A stretch of 36,001 nucleotides of DNA. It comes from Bacteroidales bacterium (lineage in GTDB: Bacteria > Bacteroidota > Bacteroidia > Bacteroidales > GCA-2748055). This document shows positions 1-7,477 of the stretch, one piece after another. The stretch's first letter is position 1. Each line of letters begins with the position of its first letter. The stretch is taken from assembly GCA_023138875.1 (NCBI GenBank), contig JAGLOO010000069.1:1-36001 (forward strand). The letters are read 5' to 3'. A program made the translations under genes and the position numbers. The notes beneath the pieces were generated by a model. It ran no database searches. It saw nothing but the letters and a program-made list of their open reading frames with translations, and was not told the DNA's origin.

Positions 1-295
1 CGCCCACCAGTGTATCCGTACCGGCGCCTTCACAGTAAGCCGCATCCAATCCGGTTATCGTTACTGCCGGTAATGAGTTCACAATGGTCGATACGGTGGC
101 CGTATCGGTACAACCGTTGCCATCAGTGTAGTAATATTTTGCATCGTAGTTACCAGCCAGGGCGGGATCAAACACAGCACTGTCCCCTCCCAGGATCGTA
201 AGCCCCGGACCTGTCAGGAAGAACCCGTCTGCTGGTCCGCCCACCAGTGTATCCGTACCGGCACCCTCACAGTAAGCCGCATCCAGACCGGTGAT
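1..295 (-). repeat. 237-bp tandem repeat encoding a 79-residue module
   Basis: The sequence beginning at position 1 reappears at position 238, giving a period of 237 bp (79 codons). About the first 50 bases are almost identical and then the copies drift. The second unit is cut by the window edge, so more copies may lie to the left. Confidence 0.8.
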
Positions 296-1159
296 GGTAA
301 CCACCGGCAACGCATTGGCCGTCACGGTGACCGGCTCCATGGCTAGGGAATCACCCCCTATAAAAAAGGTGACATGATAATCCGCCGAAGTTTTGGCGGT
401 ATATGCAAAGGAAGTCGATCCAATAATTGCTATATCATCTTCATACCACTGGTAAAAAGAAGTGGTATCGGTAACCGATAGTTCCACCGAATCCCCCAAA
501 CAGAACGTGGTGGGCCCGGAAGCCGAGATTGCGTAGGAACCAGAGAGATAGAATGTAGCCAGCGCGCCGGCGAGCAGATCACTTTCATCGTACAGCGTAC
601 ATGAATCAACCGGCGAACCACAGGTAAAATCTCCATAGCCTACTCCTGTTTTCAACGTCGGGGAAGCGTCAAAAACATATAGAACACCGTCGTTATCGAA
701 CGATCCCTGATCATTGTCCCCGAAAATGCTGAACTCGCCTGTGACCACCATCTGACCGCTGGACCACACATCAACCGTATCGCCAGAAATAAAATCACCG
801 CGCACGATCAGGATGCCACCTGGATCTATAGTGAGGTCGAGTGTATCGCCAATGGTAAGACTCCCGTAAATGGTAAGTGTATCGTGGACAAACAGATTAC
901 CTCCGCTAAAATCAATGCTGGTCCCACTGACAACATTCCCATAAATATGGACATCCGTTGCAAGGAGCATGGTGCCCGGACTCGTGCCATCACTCCAGAT
1001 GGCATCATCCAGCCACAAACCGTTGGTATTATTCAGGGTAGAGTCCTGGGAGAAAAGATACAGTGGAAGCAACAGCACCATCAAAAGCAGGGCCCCTTTT
1101 CTATTTAAAAGGTGTGCGATTTTCTCAGTAGTTAGTCGAGGCATTAGTTTTAGATTCAT
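1..1159 (-). CDS. Secreted PKD/Ig-like repeat surface protein, 5' part (partial)
   Basis: This is an open reading frame of 386 codons that runs off the left edge of the window, so only the N-terminal part is present. It starts at the ATG complementary to 1157-1159 (MNLKLMPRL). The N-terminus has a basic region followed by a hydrophobic core (ALLLMVLLLPLYLFSQ), which is a typical Sec signal peptide. After it come about 130 residues rich in G, D, T and short beta-strand-like stretches, resembling the N-terminus of Bacteroidota adhesin or filament-like proteins. Next are Ig/PKD-like modules with the phrases YCEGAGTDTLVGG and YYYTDGNGCTDTA. The module with YCEGAGTDTLVGG repeats after 79 residues. 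Such proteins are usually exported and end in a type IX secretion sorting domain; that end lies outside the window, so the secretion route is inference. The function is probably surface attachment or structure, but no enzyme domain is visible. Confidence 0.8.
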   Translation of the reverse strand, partial: MNLKLMPRLTTEKIAHLLNRKGALLLMVLLLPLYLFSQDSTLNNTNGLWLDDAIWSDGTSPGTMLLATDVHIYGNVVSGTSIDFSGGNLFVHDTLTIYGSLTIGDTLDLTIDPGGILIVRGDFISGDTVDVWSSGQMVVTGEFSIFGDNDQGSFDNDGVLYVFDASPTLKTGVGYGDFTCGSPVDSCTLYDESDLLAGALATFYLSGSYAISASGPTTFCLGDSVELSVTDTTSFYQWYEDDIAIIGSTSFAYTAKTSADYHVTFFIGGDSLAMEPVTVTANALPVVTITGLDAAYCEGAGTDTLVGGPADGFFLTGPGLTILGGDSAVFDPALAGNYDAKYYYTDGNGCTDTATVSTIVNSLPAVTITGLDAAYCEGAGTDTLVG

Positions 1160-1417
1160 TGATCAGGTTTTCCCGGAATACCAGGAATTCATTTCCACAT
1201 CACCGTTTATAATACAAAAGTTCATACGCAGAAATGACCACCTGGTTTCAAAAATAACACATTCATATATTTATACTCATAAGGATCGCCACAGGTTATT
1301 AACATTGAGAACGATGCTCCTTCAATTTGATGAATTGATTAAATCAATGGATAAACTGCGAATCTAACTATGTAAATATTTGCATATATCTGTTATTACC
1401 TGACATAAGACCATGAA

Positions 1418-1449
1418 AAAAGCCGTAAAGTTGCATCTCTACGGCTTTT
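1418..1449 (-). terminator. Rho-independent terminator-like hairpin
   Basis: The arms at 1418-1427 (AAAAGCCGTA) and 1440-1449 (TACGGCTTTT) pair perfectly over 10 bp around a 12-nt loop. Read on the minus strand the stem is followed by a run of six T, against four on the plus strand, so minus-strand use is favoured. It sits between two divergent large genes and terminates neither of them, which implies an unannotated transcript. The candidate small gene at 1511-1603 fits. Confidence 0.65.
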
Positions 1450-1510
1450 CAATTACTTCGGAAAACTCCGATTATCATGGATATGATTTTTAGATTAAGT
1501 GAGTCGAGAT

Positions 1511-1603
1511 TTAATTCATAAATCTCATTTCATCTGGTTCAAATTGAATACAACAACAAAGTCCCCAAAGAGTTCTTGCAATCTTTTCGAGAAAAATTTC
1601 CAT
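1511..1603 (-). CDS. Candidate 30-residue small protein with a Cys-Cys-Cys motif
   Basis: A short minus-strand frame runs from the ATG complementary to 1601-1603 to the TAA complementary to 1511-1513. It encodes 30 residues: a basic amphipathic start (MEIFLEKIARTLWG), then LCCCIQ, then an acidic-aromatic tail (FEPDEMRFMN). A terminator-like hairpin with a T-tract on the same strand follows about 60 nt downstream at 1449-1418, so the unit looks like a free-standing mini-gene in an otherwise empty gap. There is no clear ribosome-binding site or promoter. I do not recognise the family. At this length a chance frame is quite possible; the ordered composition and the following terminator are the only support. 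Confidence 0.35.
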   Translation of the reverse strand: MEIFLEKIARTLWGLCCCIQFEPDEMRFMN

Positions 1604-1724
1604 CCCGATAACTCTTTGATTTAGAATTGATATAAATACTGGATCGAACCCTTAAATTAATAACTATCTGCCTTGATTTTCCTATTTTTATTTGGAAGAA
1701 TAGTGAAAATCGTAAATTTTTATC

Positions 1725-2177
1725 ATGGCAGGTTCCATACCTTTGATCATTGAAAAATATGAACCCAGAGACAAAGGCAACCTGATCCAGATCTTACAAG
1801 ACGTTCAGCGAACAGAAGGATATATTCCCAGGGAAGCTGTAGAAAAGATTTCCAGCCACTTATGGATCTCAAAGAGCGAGGTCTTTGGAGTGGCTTCCTT
1901 TTATTCTCAATTCAAATTTAATCCGCCGGGGCGGCATTCCATTAAAATCTGTCTTGGAACTGCCTGTCATGTTCAGGGTGGAGATTTCCTCCTCAACGCA
2001 CTGAAATCTGTGATTGATATTTCACCCAATGAAACCACAGAGGACGGAAGATTTGATCTGGATAGGGTCGCGTGCCTGGGTTGCTGTGCACTGGCCCCTG
2101 TTGTAATGATTGACGAAACCATATACAGTAATATGTCGGTGATTAAACTGAAGGAAACGCTGAATCAATATGAATGA
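1725..2177 (+). CDS. NuoE/HydC-type [2Fe-2S] NADH-dehydrogenase subunit
   Basis: This 150-residue protein is a 24-kDa-type thioredoxin-fold [2Fe-2S] subunit, as in NuoE of complex I and the gamma subunit (HydC) of electron-bifurcating hydrogenases. The N-terminal helical part has the family phrases YIPREAVEKIS and VFGVASFYSQF. The cluster ligands are visible as C-x4-C (Cys76, Cys81, in CLGTACHVQG) and C-x3-C (Cys117, Cys121, in CLGCC). Length matches the family. The stop overlaps the start of the next gene by 8 bp (2170-2177), so translation is probably coupled. It should pass electrons to or from the FMN subunit encoded next. It is the first gene of the five-gene redox operon, and no membrane subunits follow, so the complex is soluble rather than a respiratory complex I. 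Confidence 0.93.
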   Translation: MAGSIPLIIEKYEPRDKGNLIQILQDVQRTEGYIPREAVEKISSHLWISKSEVFGVASFYSQFKFNPPGRHSIKICLGTACHVQGGDFLLNALKSVIDISPNETTEDGRFDLDRVACLGCCALAPVVMIDETIYSNMSVIKLKETLNQYE

Positions 2178-4035
2178 TTTCCTTGCACTCCGGAAAAAAG
2201 CATTGGATGAGTGGCAGGAACTTCAACATGCTCCAGAACCAGTGATCTATATTGGTATGGGTAGTTGCGGTATTGCATCAGGTGCCGGAAAAGTATGGGA
2301 CCGTGCCAGTGAAATTCTGCATCAGGAAAAAATCCCGGCCAAACTCCTGAAAGTCGGTTGCATCGGACCCTGTTACCTGGAACCCCTGGTGGATATCCAG
2401 AAACCAGGATTCCCGCGGGTTAGTTTCAATAACGTTGATGAGCAGCGATTGTCTAAACTGATCCCGGAATATATACTGAATGGTACCTCAAAGATGAAGC
2501 CCCTGGGGTATTTAGGCGATCCTGTTGAAGTACCGGATGGAATAAAATCGCTGTGGGAACTGCCCATGCTTAAAGAACAAAAACGGATCGTTTTAAGGAA
2601 TTGCGGTATCATTGATCCGGAAAGCATTACACATTATATGGCGAGAGATGGATTTTCCGGCCTGTTAAAAGCTTTTAATCTGGGTGCTGAAGGAGTTATT
2701 GAGGAGGTAAAGGTGGCCGGTCTGCGCGGAAGAGGTGGTGCGGGATTTCCCACTCATAAAAAATGGCAGTTATGCCATGATGCCCCGGGTAGTAAAAAAT
2801 ACCTGATCTGCAATGCCGATGAGGGTGATCCGGGTGCATTCATGAACCGCTCCCTGATGGAGGGTGATCCATTCGCGCTTCTTGAAGGCATGATCATTGC
2901 AGCTTATGCCATTCAGGCACACCAGGGTTATATATATATCAGGGCTGAGTATCCACTGGCAATTGAGCGGCTCAAAATAGCCATTGCCCAGCTACATAGG
3001 CACCACCTGCTTGGAAAGGATATACTCAAAACCGGTTTCTCATTTAATATTCAGATCAAGGAAGGTGCAGGTGCATTTGTATGTGGTGAAGAAACTGCAT
3101 TGATCGCATCCCTTGAAGGCCGGAGAGGCATGCCCCGTAGCAGGCCACCCTACCCTTCCAGCTCCGGGCTGAATGGTTGCCCCACCAATATTAACAATGT
3201 TGAAACCCTTGCCACGATCCCGGCCATTTTTCGTGAAGGCGGGCAAGCTTTTGCAGGCATTGGCTCCAAATCAAGCAAAGGGACCAAGACTTTCGCACTG
3301 GTAGGTAAAATACGCAGGACCGGATTGATAGAAGTCCCCATGGGAACAACCCTGAGGAAGATCATCTATGATATTGGAGGAGGAAGCCGTAAAGCGTTTA
3401 AGGCGGTACAAACGGGTGGCCCCTCAGGAGGATGTCTATCAAAAGAATTCCTGGATCTTCCGGTGGATTATGAATCCCTCTCGGGTGCAGGATCGATCAT
3501 GGGATCCGGAGGATTGATCGTCATGGATGAAGATACCTGCATGGTAGATGTGGCTAAGTATTTTCTCAAATTTACCAGCCAGGAGAGTTGTGGTAAATGT
3601 ACGCCCTGCCGGATCGGAACAAGACAAATGGTTGAAGTGCTGGAAAAAATCACCCGGGGCGATGCTGAGCCAGGTGACATACAAATGCTGGAAGAGATTG
3701 CCGGTACTGTCAGGGACGGTTCATTATGTGGATTGGGACAAACAGCTCCAAACCCTGTGCTCACAACACTCAAGTATTTTAAAGAGGAATATGAAGCGCA
3801 TATTGAAAACCAGCGGTGCCCTGCAGCGGTCTGCCGTGACCTTGTTGAGTACAGTGTAATCAAGGAAAAATGTACCGGCTGTCAGCGTTGTGTGGATGTG
3901 TGTCCGACAGGCGCCATCACAGGGCCCAGAAGCGAACCTCACTACCTGGACCTTGAGAAATGCATCAAGTGCCGGGCCTGTTACGAGATATGCCGCTTTG
4001 ACGCCATTGCAGGGGATGCAATCATCATTAAATAA
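2170..4035 (+). CDS. NuoF/HydB-type FMN and NAD(H)-binding subunit with C-terminal ferredoxin domain
   Basis: The 621-residue protein has the HydB domain order rather than that of plain NuoF. Residues 1-110 are a thioredoxin-like [2Fe-2S] domain (GSCGIASGAG with Cys33; GCIGPC with Cys64 and Cys68). Residues about 130-430 are the FMN/NADH domain (GRGGAGFPTHKKW, CNADEGDPGAF, CGEETALIASLEG). Residues 470-525 hold the NuoF [4Fe-4S] site (Cys474, 477, 480 and 520). Cys550 and Cys555 form the CPAAVC motif seen before the HydB tail. The end is a 2x[4Fe-4S] ferredoxin (CTGCQRCVDVCP and CIKCRACYEIC). In HydABC-like and related complexes this subunit carries the FMN proposed as the bifurcation site. 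Here it should be the NAD(H) entry point. It overlaps the previous gene by 8 bp and abuts the next. Confidence 0.92.
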   Translation: MNDFLALRKKALDEWQELQHAPEPVIYIGMGSCGIASGAGKVWDRASEILHQEKIPAKLLKVGCIGPCYLEPLVDIQKPGFPRVSFNNVDEQRLSKLIPEYILNGTSKMKPLGYLGDPVEVPDGIKSLWELPMLKEQKRIVLRNCGIIDPESITHYMARDGFSGLLKAFNLGAEGVIEEVKVAGLRGRGGAGFPTHKKWQLCHDAPGSKKYLICNADEGDPGAFMNRSLMEGDPFALLEGMIIAAYAIQAHQGYIYIRAEYPLAIERLKIAIAQLHRHHLLGKDILKTGFSFNIQIKEGAGAFVCGEETALIASLEGRRGMPRSRPPYPSSSGLNGCPTNINNVETLATIPAIFREGGQAFAGIGSKSSKGTKTFALVGKIRRTGLIEVPMGTTLRKIIYDIGGGSRKAFKAVQTGGPSGGCLSKEFLDLPVDYESLSGAGSIMGSGGLIVMDEDTCMVDVAKYFLKFTSQESCGKCTPCRIGTRQMVEVLEKITRGDAEPGDIQMLEEIAGTVRDGSLCGLGQTAPNPVLTTLKYFKEEYEAHIENQRCPAAVCRDLVEYSVIKEKCTGCQRCVDVCPTGAITGPRSEPHYLDLEKCIKCRACYEICRFDAIAGDAIIIK

Positions 4036-6636
4036 ATGCCGGACTTCAAAAACAGGATGACGGGAAACCAGAAAATAAATAACACAGCCACCATCGACGG
4101 ACAAACTGTGAAGGTTCGGGAAGGCATTACCATTCTTGAAGCGGCCAGGAAGGCTGATATTTATATCCCCACACTCTGTCACCTTGAAAACCTGGATTCA
4201 TATGGAGGGTGCCGTTTATGTGTTGTGACTGTGAAGCACATGAAAGGATTCCCTACGGCCTGTACTACTCCTCTTGAACCGGGTATGGAAGTCATGACCC
4301 GGACGCCTGAACTACAAAAGCTCAGAAAGGAAATCCTGGAATTTACCCTTTCCGAGCACCCCTTTACCTGCCTGGTATGCAAAGATAAGATGGAGTGTGC
4401 AGATTTTATGCATTCCACAAGGAAAGTCAGTACCATCACAGGCTGCAATTTTTGCACCAGCAATGGAGATTGTGAATTGCAGGATCTGGTTGAAACCCTT
4501 GAGTTGACAGATATTAAATTCCCGATTTCCTACAGGGGTATCCCACCGGTAAAAGATAATCCCTTTTATGATCTGGATTACAACCTGTGTATTCTCTGCG
4601 GACGATGTGTCAGGATTTGCAGCGAAGAGAGAAACAGCCACGTGCTGGCCTTTGTGGAAAGAGGAAATACAACCATTGTGGGGACAGCATTCAATGAATC
4701 CCAGAAAGATGCAGGTTGTGAGTTCTGCGGTGCCTGTGTGGATGTTTGCCCCACCGGTTCCATCTCCGAAAAAATGGGGAAATGGAGAGGAATCCCTGAT
4801 AGATCGGTGGAAACCTCGTGTGTGATCTGCCCGGTAGCATGCAAAATGAATATCAATACCAGTGGCGGTAAAATTGTCAATGTGGGCCCGGCCCCAGGCA
4901 AGCGGACCAATCCTCCACAGTTGTGCCTGCGCGGAAAGTTCCTGCCGGTTGAACTCAATCATCACCCGTCCAGGATCACCACACCCCTTATTAAAAGAGA
5001 TAACAAATGGGTTGAGATATCCTGGAAGGAAGCGATAGCATACACAGCCGGTAATCTTGAGAAATACAGGGGAACCCAGTTTGGAATCATCGCTTCCGCG
5101 CAGGATACAATTGAAGACAACTATACACTTCAGAAATTTGCACGGAAAGTCATGCGGTCCAATAATGTGGATCTTCATTCCTCTTACGCCCATAAAGAAT
5201 TATTAAAGCATATTCATCAGTTTTATTCACTCCATCCTCCTGCAGGGTTCCTGGAGATAGAAAAAGCTGATACGCTGTTAATCATAGGCTCTGATGCATC
5301 CACGTCACATCCACTGCTTGAGAACAGGATCAGGAAAGCTTATAACGGTGGTCGGCGTGTTATTTATGCCGGCGCTTTCCCAACCCGTACATCCACTTTC
5401 ACAACAAACAGGGTATTATACACGCCCGGGGAAGAGACCAGTTTTCTCTTTGTTTTATTGTCAGCGCTGGTTAAGAAATACGGCTCCGGGATCCCCGGAA
5501 CTGTTTCCAGTCAATTCAAAAAACCAGCTTTACAAAAAGCACAGGAGTTTGCGGGAATATCAGGTTCTGAACTGGAAAAGGCCCTGTCCATTCTTGTGAA
5601 ATCAAGAAACCTGATGATCATTGCCGGGGATGATCTGCTCCGGCATTCCTCCCCCCTGGATATTTTTCATTGCCTGGTAAACATACATTTCGTGAAAAGC
5701 AGGAACCACAGTTGCAATATCCTGTTCCCGGGCTATGAAGGAAGTTTGTATGGTGGCGTTTTATCAGGAGTTCATCCCGATTATTTACCGGGATTTTATT
5801 CCATTACAGATGACAGGAATATCCGGAAATGGAATAAGAACTGGCAAACCCGGTTAAGCACAACCAGGGGATTGTCCTGCAATGAGATGGTAAATCAAAT
5901 TCAGGAAGACGGAATAACCTCCCTTCTGGTGATGGGAGATATCCCGCCGCACCCGGATCTGGCCAATTTGAAATTCCTGGTTCAATGCAATATGTTCCGG
6001 ACAGACCTTTCAGAGTTTGCTGATATCCTGTTACCGGTAACGGATTTCCTCGAAAATGAAGGCCATGTTCTGTCGCTGGATGGTAAATTGAAGAAGGTTA
6101 ACAGGGCCATATCCGGACAAGGAAAATCAAAGAGCATACCCCGGGTAATCACCAGCCTCGCAGCAGTCATGCAGGAATCAGGATTTAGCAGCAAACCGGC
6201 GGATATTTTCAGGGAGATCCGGTCCTTCATAGAGATACCATACTCAAACGGGAAAAATGTAAAATCCGGTTTTCAACCCATCAGGCTGAAACCGCAGAAA
6301 AAGAATGCCGCATATCCCATTCAGGTCATGCTCAGGCACAATCATTTCAAATACAGGGGCAACCGGTTAACCGACCTGGTACCCGGGTTACACTCCATTA
6401 CCGATGAAGGTGTGATAGGCCTTTCACCATCCCTGATGCGTCAGTTAAAGGTAAAGGAAGGCGACCAGGTCAGAATCTGTACCGAAACCGGAGAGTCGCT
6501 CTCGATCTCCCGGCCCATGCCCGAACTGGCGGATCATTCTGCCTGTTTGTTCTCCAACGGTACGGATTCTATCAAATTGTGTGGTGGAATTTTTCCGGGA
6601 ACCAGCATGATCAGCGCAAGGATCGAAAAGGCATAA
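4036..6636 (+). CDS. NuoG-like iron-sulfur subunit with degenerate molybdopterin-oxidoreductase domain
   Basis: This 866-residue protein starts directly after the preceding stop. Residues 15-90 are a plant-type [2Fe-2S] domain (Cys48, 59, 62 and 76). Next is a His-Cys region with extra cysteines: HPFTCLVC (His108, Cys112, Cys115), Cys121, then GCNFC and Cys146. A 2x[4Fe-4S] ferredoxin follows (Cys185-195 and Cys228-238). From residue 260 comes a molybdopterin-oxidoreductase fold with its own [4Fe-4S] ligands (Cys262, 265, 269 and 297) and a C-terminal beta-barrel domain from about 755. Where formate dehydrogenases have catalytic Cys or Sec followed by His, this protein reads SYAHKEL, so Ala385 replaces the catalytic residue while His386 is kept. 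The codon is GCC, not TGA. It is therefore more likely an electron-wiring subunit like complex I NuoG than a formate dehydrogenase. Cofactor content is inference. Confidence 0.85.
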   Translation: MPDFKNRMTGNQKINNTATIDGQTVKVREGITILEAARKADIYIPTLCHLENLDSYGGCRLCVVTVKHMKGFPTACTTPLEPGMEVMTRTPELQKLRKEILEFTLSEHPFTCLVCKDKMECADFMHSTRKVSTITGCNFCTSNGDCELQDLVETLELTDIKFPISYRGIPPVKDNPFYDLDYNLCILCGRCVRICSEERNSHVLAFVERGNTTIVGTAFNESQKDAGCEFCGACVDVCPTGSISEKMGKWRGIPDRSVETSCVICPVACKMNINTSGGKIVNVGPAPGKRTNPPQLCLRGKFLPVELNHHPSRITTPLIKRDNKWVEISWKEAIAYTAGNLEKYRGTQFGIIASAQDTIEDNYTLQKFARKVMRSNNVDLHSSYAHKELLKHIHQFYSLHPPAGFLEIEKADTLLIIGSDASTSHPLLENRIRKAYNGGRRVIYAGAFPTRTSTFTTNRVLYTPGEETSFLFVLLSALVKKYGSGIPGTVSSQFKKPALQKAQEFAGISGSELEKALSILVKSRNLMIIAGDDLLRHSSPLDIFHCLVNIHFVKSRNHSCNILFPGYEGSLYGGVLSGVHPDYLPGFYSITDDRNIRKWNKNWQTRLSTTRGLSCNEMVNQIQEDGITSLLVMGDIPPHPDLANLKFLVQCNMFRTDLSEFADILLPVTDFLENEGHVLSLDGKLKKVNRAISGQGKSKSIPRVITSLAAVMQESGFSSKPADIFREIRSFIEIPYSNGKNVKSGFQPIRLKPQKKNAAYPIQVMLRHNHFKYRGNRLTDLVPGLHSITDEGVIGLSPSLMRQLKVKEGDQVRICTETGESLSISRPMPELADHSACLFSNGTDSIKLCGGIFPGTSMISARIEKA

Positions 6637-6640
6637 AACG

Positions 6641-7477
6641 ATGAACAGCATGCAAATAATCGATAAATCTGAAATAGCACCCAATGTTTATGCCTGTAAA
6701 GTCAGAGCTGAAGCAATTGCAAAGAAAGTGCAGCCCGGACAGTTCATTATGGTTATTCCGGATCAGTACAGTGAAAGAACTCCAATTACAGTCGCCGACT
6801 GGAATACCAGTGAGGGAACAATTACTTTCATATTTCTTGATATAGGATCGAGCACAAACAGGCTGGCTGAACTGAAACCCGGAGAGGAGATATTTTCACT
6901 CACCGGGCCACTGGGAAACTCCTTCGATATTAAGAAATACGGTAGTGTTGGCCTGGTTGGCGGATGCTATGGGATTGGAGGCATTTACCCTGCTGCCAGG
7001 GCACTTAGGGAAAAGGGAAACAGGGTGGTGTGCTATTCTGAAGCCAGGAGCAAGTTCCTTTTATACTGGAATAAAAAACTGGAAGAAGTATCGGATGAGG
7101 TCAGGTATGCAACGGCAGACGGGTCTCTTGGTTTCAAGGGACATGCATACGATCTGCTGGAAACTGATCTGAAATCCGGGGTAAAATATGACCTGGTCAT
7201 CACTGTCGGGTGCACCTTCCTGATGTATCGCATTTCTAAGGTCACAGAACCCTATCAGATGAAAACAATCGTAAGCATGAATCCAATTATGATTGACGGA
7301 ACCGGTATGTGCGGAGCCTGCAGGGTTGAAGTGGATGGAGCAACCCGGTTTGCCTGTGTGGATGGGCCTCATTTTGATGGGCATCAGATGAACTGGGATC
7401 TGGTCCTTGCAAGAAGAAAAGCATACCTGGATGAAGAAATCGTTTCCGGGGAAAGACACGATTATGGCAAAAGTTAG
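6641..7477 (+). CDS. NfnA/SudB-like FAD and nucleotide-binding subunit (copy 1, divergent)
   Basis: The 278-residue protein belongs to the ferredoxin-NADP+ reductase-like family that includes NfnA, SudB and the PyrK electron-transfer subunit. An FAD-domain motif RTPIT lies at 46-50. The nucleotide-binding loop reads GGCYGIGGIYP (107-117), unlike the usual GGGxGxxPLLP. The C-terminal [2Fe-2S] site is DGTGMCGAC...C, with Asp219, Cys224, Cys227 and Cys239, which matches the Asp plus three Cys ligation described for NfnA. It starts 4 nt after the NuoG-like gene and overlaps the next by 14 bp, so it is part of the operon. NfnA normally pairs with NfnB to couple NADPH, NADH and ferredoxin. The altered loop and its place behind NuoEFG-like genes suggest adaptation as a module of a larger complex; that is inference. 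Confidence 0.85.
   Translation: MNSMQIIDKSEIAPNVYACKVRAEAIAKKVQPGQFIMVIPDQYSERTPITVADWNTSEGTITFIFLDIGSSTNRLAELKPGEEIFSLTGPLGNSFDIKKYGSVGLVGGCYGIGGIYPAARALREKGNRVVCYSEARSKFLLYWNKKLEEVSDEVRYATADGSLGFKGHAYDLLETDLKSGVKYDLVITVGCTFLMYRISKVTEPYQMKTIVSMNPIMIDGTGMCGACRVEVDGATRFACVDGPHFDGHQMNWDLVLARRKAYLDEEIVSGERHDYGKS

Larger units (their letters stand above)
1160..1724. other. Divergent intergenic region
   Basis: This 565-bp AT-rich gap separates the minus-strand surface protein from the plus-strand redox operon. It contains the hairpin at 1418-1449 and the small minus-strand frame at 1511-1603. No perfect Bacteroidota promoter was found for the redox operon; TATTTTTA at 1683-1690 is the nearest -7-like match. 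Longer frames crossing its left edge are shadows of the surface protein gene. Confidence 0.6.

Noticed and set aside
4312-5193. A 293-residue minus-strand open frame inside the NuoG-like gene
   Set aside because: It lies fully antisense to a gene with clear iron-sulfur motifs, has no recognisable domain and no promoter, and is typical of a long shadow frame.
5170-5200. Possible selenocysteine codon at the formate dehydrogenase active site
   Set aside because: The codon at the aligned position is GCC (Ala) and no in-frame TGA is present, so a formate dehydrogenase call was not made.
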